A program made the translations under genes and the position numbers. The notes below the pieces were generated by a model that saw only the letters and a program-made list of their open reading frames with translations, ran no database searches and had not been told where the DNA came from. From assembly GCA_027563935.2 (NCBI GenBank), contig CM050451.1, positions 32,937,565-33,001,564 of the forward strand: a stretch of 64,000 bases of DNA, given 5' to 3'. The stretch comes from Costus lasius. Its lineage: Eukaryota; Streptophyta; Magnoliopsida; Zingiberales; Costaceae. Below, piece after piece: positions 1-9,228 of this stretch. Numbering within the stretch: the stretch's first letter is position 1; the number at the start of each line of letters is the position of its first letter.

Positions 1-1349
1 TTAGTCATAGCCATGTGATTGGATGAAAACAAGTGGTGACACACTTGTCCAATCGGATATCAGTACGGCAAAGAGACTGTAATGCATCTGTACCTAGTTG
101 CGATGATGGGGATGTCGATGTCGATATCCATTCCAATGACCTGGGTAGTAGCGATGCACTGCTAGGTGCCACTCACTGCTTGTGATGACCTCTGGTCAAC
201 ACTACCAGCGTCAGAAGAACCTACAGGGTCGCACACCTTGATACTTGAGTTCTCGTATTGATCGGGAAGCCTTATGATCGAGTTATTGGATAACTCGGAT
301 CTAATTGGGAGATTTCATCAGCGCCAATGGGCCTGATGAGATGGAAGAATGTTATTGGAGCCAAACTTCATTTTTGGCAGGTTGACCCGTATTTGACCAT
401 GGTTGGTCACATTTGGATTACGGTTGCATTGGATTGGATCCAAGTGCTTAATCAACCTATGCAATGATGTTTGGGCTAGCTCATTATCCAATGAGGCCCA
501 ATAACAAGTTCTCATGAAGAGATGAGAGGCTAAAAGGGTATAATGGGGAGAAACATGAACCATTAGGCGCCTAGGGGCATAATGGGGTCATGTTGGCGCC
601 TTTGCTTCATTATGGAAGTAAAGGGCGCCTCCCCCTCTCTTCCTAGGATGGAATGCATGCCTCTATGGCATTTCTTGAGGCGCAAGGAAAGGCCTTGGCG
701 CACAAGGAAAGGCGTGGGAACAAAAGGTAAGGTTGAATGAGAATTATGGAAATGTCTTGGAGACTTTCCTTATCTCAAACCTCCTCATCCTAGCCCTACA
801 CTTGTCATGATCCTAGCCATTACCCTAACCGCCTCTTGCCCTATAAATATGACCCTAGTCGCCCCCTCTTGTGTGTAATCAATCCTTGAAGGCATGAACA
901 CAAGGAGAGGGGCGAGTGCTTGGAGCAAAGGGCGCATCTTCCATAACCGCAAGCCTCTTCCTCCTTTCCTCTTGGCGCAAGGAGATCTAGGGCTTGGCGG
1001 CTTGGGCAGTTTTCTTTCTTCTCTTGGCGCCTCATCTCTCTTGGTGGCGCAAGTGAAGTAGAGTATCTCCCTAAGGCTTGGATCTTTTTCCCGAGGCTAG
1101 CACCGGGCGTGGAAGAAGAGAACTCAAGAGATCCGTGTGTGCGAGACTGCAGAGGGCGCACACTTGGACGCCTACATCGGCATCGCTCCATATTGCTCTT
1201 AAGGTATTTCCTAACTCATCGTGTCGACTCCCTTCTTGTGATCTTCACTGGGTTTTTGGGACTGGCCTGTTTCGGGGACATTCTTCCGCTGCGAAAAATG
1301 TATGTCCATAACTCTGAAAATTGTAAAATGTCCCCGGGGTTTCCCAACA
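1..1349 (+). repeat. Family B copia LTR, 3' part (B1), cut by the window edge
   Basis: The stretch aligns by eye with the second family B LTR (21859-22119 continuing at 31149-32203), so the window starts about 600 bases into an LTR of roughly 1.9 kb. It ends in CCCAACA, the mirror of the TGTTGG start seen at 21257. No primer binding site follows base 1349, so this is a 3' LTR or a solo LTR. The first five bases beyond it are CCTTG, a possible target duplication whose partner lies outside the window. The short open frames inside it are not shared with the second B LTR and I do not treat them as genes. Confidence 0.85.
842..848 (+). promoter_or_regulatory. TATA box of the B1 LTR
   Basis: TATAAAT lies in a C-rich context in the middle of the LTR. 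The other B LTR has TATAAAA at the equivalent place (31757-31763). It probably marks the U3/R border. Confidence 0.6.
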
Positions 1350-1982
1350 CCTTGATCTCGGCAAACAACAAAGATCTCCAAAGGATCCTTCACTTTCGGC
1401 TAGCATGAAGAGCAACATCAACAAGACTCCTAATCGGCTAAGTTCTTTCACCTCTCCCCTCTTTGATTTCTAGAGCTTGTTTCTACACTAATCAAAGTTC
1501 TTGTTGTAGGGAAACGCAAGGCTTGGAAGATCATCTTGGCACAAATCACTTTCCCCTCTTCTTCCCCCACTCTCTTTAGTTAAAGTGTTAAGGGAATTTG
1601 TGAGGCTTAACCTCCCCCTTAGTTCTTGGTTTGTAATATGAATCCGTGGTATGTGAGGATCTCGTTTGTCTGTGTTTGCTTGTAATGATGCAACTCCTTC
1701 CATCAGAGTAGGACCGTTGAAGACCGGGACGTTACGATCCTTCTATTCTCAAGGGTCGCACTGTGAGTATTCCTGCTAGCAATTTCATTTCATAGATTAA
1801 GTGTCTTTCAAATTCAAAGTTTAAAGTAACTTAGTTTTCGATTTCTCTACTTATAAAATACCAAAAATATTTTCCAACTCCGTTAGAAGTAATTCCGACT
1901 TTATTATAAAATAACAAAAAAAACTATTTTTGCAAAAGCGTTGTTTGCATGCACTTTGTCTTGTGTTTATCCCCCCTACATC
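1350..1982. other. Unassigned sequence between B1 and G1
   Basis: This stretch matches nothing else in the window and has no convincing coding frame. It contains pyrimidine-rich segments (about 1540-1575), and its last 200 bases are AT-rich. It could be older flanking DNA or part of another element. Homology with G1 begins near ACATAGTGCC at 1983. Confidence 0.5.
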
Positions 1983-3860
1983 ACATAGTGCCAAGTAGAG
2001 GAGTCTTATTCTTTTTATCTCTCATTATTTTTCATGCATAGACTTCAACCCATGTCTTAGGTACCACTATCAATTTTACATAGTGCCAAGTAGGGGAGTC
2101 TCTCACTATTTTTGTGGATCTTGGATTCTTCTTTCCCAACAAATAGCAAAATAGACTAAACATCTACTAGGTTGATCAATTTATATAAATTCACAAATCA
2201 TACTCATATGCTCATTTTATTTAAAGGAGTAGTTTCACCTTTAGATCTTATTCTTCAAATAACACGTCTACTCAAAATTTCATGCATCAACCAATGTCAA
2301 ATTTCAAAAATAGATATGCATTGAAGAAATAAATCTAACATGATAGGGTTTTTCTCTAATCACAAGTATAAATACTCACATCATCAAGGAAGATATTTTA
2401 TCAATAGAAATTTTATCAATAAATCATGCCATCATATAGTAGAAAGTGGATCGTATGCTTTCATCAATTTTAACAACAAATTTGAATAATATCATCATCA
2501 AAACAATGAGTTCCATATATCCATAAAATCATTTTCAAGAGAAAACCAATAAGTAGTATAAATATGATAAAGTCAAAGATGCACTATAAGAAATAGTCAT
2601 TAATAAGAGAGTGCAAGTGATACTCACAAAACTATATAGATCATGCTAAATCATTGTCAGGCCAATGCAGCTGGGTCCAAAGCTGTGCCTTTTGAAAATT
2701 TTCTGCAAAATTTAAGGTACATAAGGCTCACATAAGGCTCAGATCAAAAACAGTGTCGGGGCAGATGGTGCTAGGTCCAAAGATGTGCCTTCTCAAAATT
2801 TTTACCTGCACAATTGAAGATACATAAGGCTCAGTCTGAAAATAGTCTTTAAAAATAATAATGATAAAAATAATTTTCTGAAAGGAGAATCAGAGATGTC
2901 GCCGGAGGTCTGAAGAGGATGCCGGTGGAAAGAGTCGAGCAGGCAAGAAGCTGAGTTGAACAGAGGCTTACTGAAAAGCAGCTAGTAATGATGGTGATGG
3001 TGCCGATAGTAGAGTGAGTAATCTCTAGTGGCCTGCTAGAGAATACAGTCTTGGAGGTGAGATCGTCAGCCGGTGGTGCAAGAGATAGACCTGCAAAAAT
3101 AAAAAACTAGTCACTAATAAATATTCTACTGCATAAATAAATAAAATCAATAGAATAAGAGGCAGTAGAAGAAGTAAGAGTCTGCAGATGGTATAATCCT
3201 GTGTCGACAGCTGGAAATAGTGATGTCAGAGGCAGATGCAGTGGTGGCTAGAGGTGGAAGATAGTTGCACTTGAAGATTTCTAAATCAGGAGGCAAAATA
3301 AGCAATAACAAGTAGAAAGCAAACAAAGCAGTTTTTGAAATTTTTTTTTTATGAAAAGTAGCCATACCCTAGAATAGAATTTAATATTCCAAATAGAAAA
3401 TGAACAGAACCAAGTTGTAGAATAAGATATATTCTTTTCAGACGTATGGAAATCAAAGGATCGAAATCTATCAGAAATTTAGGGCATCAACAGAAAGAAG
3501 GCTACTCAGATTAAAAACTGCACAAACTGCACAAAAGTTAATCAGATTCAAAAAGTTGCTATGTGTCCTAAAATGATCAGAAAATATTTTCATGAAAATA
3601 GTTTATCCACAAGGTAGAATGACACACGAACTTCCAATTCCAAGTGAAAAATTAGGGTTTCAAGTTATTTAAGCATCTTAAAAAGCTGTAGCAAAAGTGC
3701 TAATCAGATTAGTCAGAAGAAAACTGCTGCAGAAATTAATCAAAATCGAAAAGTTGCTATCGGTTTTAGAATGATCCATGGACTTTAAAATTCAGAAAAA
3801 ATATCTAGATGATAGACAAAGATGAGTACTTCCATGTTGTGCCATAGATTAAAATTTTTG
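1983..3860 (-). repeat. G1 gypsy, internal non-coding region of the left tandem unit
   Basis: This block is a near copy of 5430-5741 joined to 14817-16389, the same region of the right-hand unit. It contains the uninterrupted site CAACCAATGTC (about 2287), which is the empty site of copia element A1. No long open frame is present. It ends at an abrupt junction at 3860/3861, where about 3.0 kb present in the other unit is missing. Confidence 0.8.
2659..2845. repeat. Two-copy internal repeat of G1 (about 100 bp unit)
   Basis: Two adjacent imperfect units share GGTCCAAAG, TGTGCCTT, AAAATTTT and ACATAAGGCTCA. The same pair recurs in the right-hand G1 unit at about 15189-15376, so it belongs to the element. 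Confidence 0.6.
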
Positions 3861-5005
3861 CATGGAGAAAGAAAAATAATCAACCATAGTTTCAAAGTAT
3901 TAGAAGTTGAAGAGAAGGAAGAAATAAACTTTACAACATGGCTGTGAAATTAAACATAGCCGTAATTTGCAAGGAACTCACTGTGAATAGTGCCGGTGAC
4001 GCTTCTTTCGTTGATTCCTCCTCCGATCAAACACCTTTTGCTCTAAAACTTCTATGGTGTCCTCCACTCCTCCAAACAAAGCTTCAGTTGATAAATTGCA
4101 GCCAAAGATGACCTCTATGCCCCTCTGCATGAGGCCAAACACAAGACGCCTCTCTGATGATTTCTCTCTCGATACTGGATAAAATTTCCCCTTTTCTATT
4201 CTTGTGTCTTCTCCTCTGAAAGATGAGTCTGCAGCAACTTTCGGATCTAAATTTGGAGGTCTGGATCAAAAGTTATGGCCCGCGCAAGATTCGGCCGCGA
4301 AAAACTCGCGTTTTTGATTGGAAATTACGGCCGTGTTATATTTTACACAGTGCCGTATTTTCATTCTGCGTGTTCTGGGTAAAAATTATGGCCTGTAAAA
4401 TGCTTCTTGATCGAGCCATAAAATCGGTCGAGTTCTCTAGTCTGAAGTGTCTGGAAAATACGACATCGTAATCTGGTTTACGGCACTGCCGTAAAATCAG
4501 CTGAACTCTCTGTTCGGAAGTGACTGAAAAATATGGCCTGTGTAATCCTTTATGGTGGTGCCGTAAAATTAGCAAAGTTTCTATTCTCAAGCACTCCAAA
4601 ATACGGTACCGTAATCTGGTTTACGGTACTGCCGTAAAATCCGAAAAACCTTCTATTCGGAAACTCCTCAAAATACGGCAGTGGCTCAGATTTTACGGTA
4701 GCGTATGAAAATACGGTACCGTAAAATAGGTTATGGTACTGCCATAATTTGCTGAGTTGCTCCGTTTTGCGTGAAATTTCTTAGCTAATCTCCTCTTGAT
4801 GATGGTAACTCTTCTATGTGTTTGATTTTGCTTGAAAACTCCTTGTAATAATGCCTTTTTACCTGAAAATCATGAAAAACCAAAATAGAGGTAGACTTTG
4901 CAATATTTGATAAATTTAGCATGAAAACAAGTAAAAGATCATCAATTTTAGCATGAAAAGATACATAAAATGATACAAAATATACTATATATTTTGGTGT
5001 CATCA
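3861..5005 (-). repeat. G1 LTR, truncated copy (left)
   Basis: The block matches 19418-20511, the outer part of the right G1 LTR. Read on the minus strand it starts TGATGACACC. Its inner end, the primer site and the coding region are missing because of the deletion at 3860/3861. Just outside its right end the minus strand reads GCTTGAGGACAAGC... then TTTAAGTC, a form commonly found just before the 3' LTR of Tat/Athila elements. It therefore serves as the 3' LTR of the right-hand unit. Confidence 0.75.
4380..4750. repeat. Tandem palindromic ACGG/CCGT array in the left G1 LTR
   Basis: Units of about 72 bases each begin AAAATACGG and carry one or two short inverted pairs of the form ACGG-n-CCGT, separated by CTCTGTTCGGAAG-like spacers. 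The array corresponds to 19887-20265 in the right LTR. Here several CG steps have decayed to TG or CA. Confidence 0.75.
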
Positions 5006-5741
5006 AATACATAAGACTTAAACTTTGCTTGTCCTCAAGCAAAAATCAAAAGTTGATTAAAAGATAAACCTTTTCTTGCTCAATAAATTTCTAAAATACA
5101 ATTATCAATGAAAAATTCCATCAATTGATTTATAAAACTTCAAGCAAACATATCATTCTTAGAATTCAACCCTCTAGATCCACAATTCAATCAAACAAAA
5201 CTTCGCAACTTGTATAATAAATAGAATTATCAATCTCATGATTTCACCGAGTTTTCCATTTAAATCTATCATGCTTTTGTTTACAAGAATTAGGTTTCCA
5301 AGATCTTTTTCCACACATAATTTTTTTTTAATGCATTTTGTTTGTTTTTGTAAAGATGGCATGTACCCACTTAGATACACTCTTTTTATTTTTGACTTCA
5401 ACCCTTGTCTTCGGTACCACTGTCAAATTTACATAGTGCCAAGTAGAGGAGTCTTATTCTTTTTATCTCTCATTATTTTTCATGCATAAACTTCAACCCA
5501 TGTCTTAGGTACCACTATCAATTTTGCATAGTGCCAAGTAGGGGAGTCTCTCACTATTTTTGTGGATCTTGGATTCTTCTTTCCCAACAAGTAGCAAAAT
5601 AGACTAAACACCAACTAGGTTGATCAATTGATATCAATTCACAAATCATAGTCATATGCTAATTTTATTTAAAGGAGTAGTTTCACCTTTAGATCTTATT
5701 CTTCAAATAACACATCTACTCAAAATTTCATGCATCAACCA
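5006..5741 (-). repeat. G1 3' internal end, with polypurine region and 94 bp repeat
   Basis: This is the part of the right-hand G1 unit next to its 3' LTR. The degenerate polypurine area lies at 5006-5045. A 94-base direct repeat starts at about 5396 and 5490, sharing CTTCAACCC, GGTACCACT and CATAGTGCCAAGTA. There is no coding frame. The copia element A1 interrupts it after 5741. Confidence 0.65.
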
Positions 5742-7424
5742 TGTTGGGGTGTGCCCTTAAGGCTAATGTTTGAGGCCTTGGGATTCTTTCAGTATCATGT
5801 ATAAACTCTTAAGTTTATAAAGGCAATGGTTGTTATTCAGTTTGTTACATTGTCTGCTGCAATAAGTGTACTTCTGAATAATGTTTCAATGCTGTTCAGC
5901 TAGGCTGACATGCTCTATGTCCTTAGTCGAGATATCTTGGTGAACATGAGACAGCCTTGGTATGATTGAGACTAATATGTGTTCTAATCTTATAGGATGC
6001 TTCGAGCATGGAATAAGATGTAGACTCATGGGTACATTGGATGTACTGGACAGACCCTACTAGGATATTCAATTGCTTGTCACAATGTGAATAATCCTTG
6101 TTTGCAACAAGTGGCACATGTCCTCTGACTTGAGATCACTTGTGTTTCTAAATGATGATTGTCATTGTTTTGAGGTAGTTCAATATCATTTGAAACATAA
6201 TGGTTATAGACTATCTTGGATAATGATCATGAGTCATGTTAGGGCACTAGTGATAGATATAGGATTGCCGTCTCCTTGTTTAAGGAATGTGATGTTCTAA
6301 AGGGGCCCCCTCGGATGAGATGATTGAGAAAGTGTATGGCCATACCCAGGTGACTATGATCATCTGATCTAATCATGCTCATCATATTGGAGCTACAGGC
6401 TTGACACGCTTGTCCAATAAGAACATCCAGTGGCAAAGGAATCATGTATGCCTCGTGAAGTGGATTCACACTTGTGCTGTGGTTTGGGTGTAGTCTTGGA
6501 AGACTCTTTCCTTTATATCGGGAGACAGTGATGTGTTGCTAGATACCCCTCACTGATCGTGATAACGTAAGTTATCGTTACCGACATTTAAAGGAAACCC
6601 TCAGGGTCGCACAATTTGATGATATGGCTTACTTAAGTCAGATCGTGTGGACTGAATTGTCAGGGTTCAGTTTAAATGGATTTAATCTCTCATTGTGAGT
6701 GAGATCTGGTCTGATCATGTTTGATTGATTAGGACTTGAGATCGGTAAGCTTCGATCGAGAGAATGGATGCTAGATCGGTGAGATCAGGGTGCATCAAGA
6801 GATGAACGGTTAGATCTGGAACCTTAGGGTTTAATTTGATCTGGACTAAAGGCTTGGCTTGATTGGTTTTTGAACCAAATCAAAATGAACTAGCTCATCA
6901 AGTGAGCGCATGGTTCAAGGGGAGAGGGTGTAACGACTAGTTCACTTGGCGTGAACGTTTAAGCGTATGTGGGTTTCTATTTTTGGAAACCATGATCTCC
7001 ACATGAGACACGCTTCACGTTCGAATAGAAGTGAGTTCTATTCTCGCCTTTCCCGAGAGTCCTCTTGACGTTTTCGTGTGTGGCGACACCTTGAAGCTTC
7101 GTGAGGATTCAGCCAAGAAGGAAAAATCTTCTCATCCCTTTCACTCGACAAGAACTCCTTAGAACCTTGCTAGCACAAGGAGCACTAAGGGAGTAGGCGA
7201 CATCATTTGTGTGCGCACCATTTGGAGGAGAAGCGCTTGAGTCTCTTCTTCCTAGACGCCATCCAAGCAATGGCTTTGGTGAGAATCGATTCCTTGATTC
7301 TTATTTGCAATCACTTATAAGTTGATCATATAATATGAAAAGATCCTAGAAACCCCTTCCGCTGCATGAAAACCTCCATATGCGCCTATCTAGGGTTTCG
7401 CCCCCTTTGTTAAGGGGACTTTCA
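5742..7424 (+). repeat. A1 5' LTR
   Basis: It starts TGTTGGGG and ends GGGGACTTTCA. TATAAAG at 5816-5822 and the conserved TTTATATC near 6510 are both possible TATA boxes; I cannot tell which is used. The small open frames of 60-76 codons in it recur in every A LTR simply because the LTRs are copies. Confidence 0.95.
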
Positions 7425-7426
7425 AT

Positions 7427-7438
7427 TGGTATCAGAGC
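7427..7438 (+). other. A1 primer binding site (initiator Met tRNA)
   Basis: TGGTATCAGAGC begins two bases after the 5' LTR end. This is the usual plant copia site complementary to the 3' end of initiator methionine tRNA. Confidence 0.92.
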
Positions 7439-8352
7439 CATCGTTTTATGCATATTTTATGATTTCTTTAACCTTTTGTGATCCTTGTATGCTTAGATCT
7501 TCATTACATGCAAAATTCACATATAAGTTATTCATGCCGAAACTTGATATATGTTTCATTAGCGCATGGTTGTTTGCGCTTTGTTGTTTTTCTCAAAAAC
7601 TTCATGACATGCGCGACTAACATTAGATCTAAGTGGCGCCTACTATAAACACTTAGACGGGTTAGTAGGGTTGAAGTCATCTCTAGTTAAGATCCAACTA
7701 GTCTGATCAGACCATCTGACAGCCTAGATGGGTCGACCATATGGCACCTATGCGCAAGCATTAGGTGGCTATAGGTCGACTGCATCAAGGGCATGTAACG
7801 AGGTCTGGTTGAGACAACCAGTGAACGCGCATGAGTTAGGCCCGGGGTCACACCCGCTTGCCAGAACTCATGAAGGCTGTTCAGCCCTTGGCGCATGCAT
7901 AGTTGACCATTAGGTCAACTCAAGTCAGTTAGGACTTGGTGCATGCAAGGGCAGTGGATCTGACTAGTCATGATGAGTGGATCCCTATTAATGGACCGTT
8001 GTAAGGTGGTAGGGCACATAAGGAAAAATAAAATTGATGCCAATGGGGTTTTTCAAAATTTTATTTTCATAATGGATCACATGTTGATTGTAAGCATATG
8101 CTTGTTTATTTAATCTTATGTGGCCTGCCCGTGTTAATGTGTGCTGTGCTGGGGCCTGCGTGCCTGGTTAATAAATTGTAAATTAATTTTTTTTGTGATC
8201 TGCGCATCACATTTCATTTAATTTATAAAGTGTAATTGACCTGCGAGTCAGACTTGTCTAGATAGATTAAATTGTAATTTAATCAGACAAGAGCACAGAG
8301 CACACATGGCAGAGGCGCATGCAGCAGAGGCTTAACCAGGTGGGAGGTCCAG

Positions 8353-8362
8353 GGTTCGACTC
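8353..8362 (+). promoter_or_regulatory. Pol III B-box-like motif in a tRNA-derived fragment (A1 leader)
   Basis: GGTTCGACTC sits in a segment resembling the variable and T-arm half of a tRNA, with a TGGCAGAGGCG A-box-like sequence about 45 bases upstream. Element A6 has the same motif at 62557-62566 and A5 a decayed form at 57581-57590 (minus strand). A2 and A4 lack the fragment. It may be the remnant of a SINE head; pol III activity is not shown. Confidence 0.45.
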
Positions 8363-8689
8363 TGGGACAGGCGCATTCACCTAAGCTGCAGTGGGCGCTT
8401 GGGCCCTGGGTTGGGCCAGATGAGATGCAAAAGACCCATGGAGAGCTCAAGTGAAGACTTAAGTTAAATTAAGGTCTTACTTAGGGTTAATGGGCTTTTA
8501 CCACATAAGATCATCATGCTTTCTTTTATTGTTTAAATAATTAGACTTGCATGATTTATTTATCTTCTGCTATCACCATAGGGTTTGCATGATAGTTAAG
8601 AAGATAAAAGACCGTTAAAATCCAACGCTAAATATCAAGCTCGTAAGCCTTCTGACGCGAAACCTCACTGTTCTGACTATCGTTGGGGC

Positions 8690-8926
8690 CGTGTTGTACC
8701 CACTCAGTGGGCACGCCCATCTATCTTCAGACGGTGCAGGATTACACCTGCGTGTTACAGGGAAGGGATTTATCGCTTCTCGTTGCTCAGCATAGCACGT
8801 GGTGGTCCAGGGAGTAGGTCAGGTCAGCTTGACCATGTAGGCTACATATGGGGCATATGTTAGCTATATGGAGGCAGCCATCTGTGGGATCAGAGACTGT
8901 GTTGTACCAACTCAGTTGGCACAGTC
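8690..8926 (+). promoter_or_regulatory. Twin stem-loop module in the family A leader RNA
   Basis: Hairpin 1 (8690-8715) has outer stem CGTG/CACG, bulge TTGTA, inner stem CCCAC/GTGGG and loop TCA. Hairpin 2 (8895-8926) has outer stem GACTGTG/CACAGTC, the same bulge TTGTA, inner stem CCAAC/GTTGG and the same loop TCA. The inner stems differ by one compensatory pair. The two starts are 205 bases apart, and hairpin 2 ends about 300 bases before the gag ATG. The module recurs at 25012-25248, 44653-44890, 57006-57242 and 62904-63141. A role in genome packaging or dimerisation is inference. Confidence 0.7.
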
Positions 8927-9228
8927 GGCTGGATTGCCCAGATGAAGGGGAATCGCACGGGTTGGCGATTGGCAGGGACTGCCTACCAGAAATTAGTGCT
9001 TGTACTCTCTGTGCATCTTATCTCGCCTGAGCGGGACGCGGAGACCAAGTATGAAATCTGGATCCCATCTCACTAAAAGAGTCTTACTCTTTCGGACTGT
9101 TTTAATGGATTTTTCAGTCAGATAAAATAGTGAGAAAAGAATCTTTCTTAAGTCCTGGATTGATTCTAAACATTGATACTGACCTTGCTGTTCTTGCATT
9201 ATTGTAGATTCCTGCAGCAACGAACACC

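Larger units (their letters stand above)
7439..9228 (+). other. A1 long 5' leader
   Basis: This non-coding leader of about 1.8 kb is conserved in A2, A4, A5 and A6. It holds the perfect palindrome GTCTGATCAGAC (near 7693), a tRNA-like fragment at about 8307-8376, and the twin stem-loops at 8690-8926. A splice-acceptor-like TTGCATTATTGTAG lies about 30 bases before the gag start. No conserved long open frame is present. Confidence 0.8.

Noticed and set aside
841..1408. Overlapping open frames of 77-116 codons in the B1 LTR
   Set aside because: They are not maintained in the second B LTR, overlap each other on both strands and lie in the R/U5 region.
6118..6469. Short open frames of 60-76 codons repeated in all A LTRs (for example 6118-6300 plus strand, 5923-6117 minus strand)
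   Set aside because: They repeat only because LTRs are copies. They occur on both strands, are broken in some copies and lack any protein-like features.
8307..8376. Functional tRNA gene
   Set aside because: Only the T-arm side is tRNA-like. No acceptor stem, anticodon arm or complete cloverleaf could be built.
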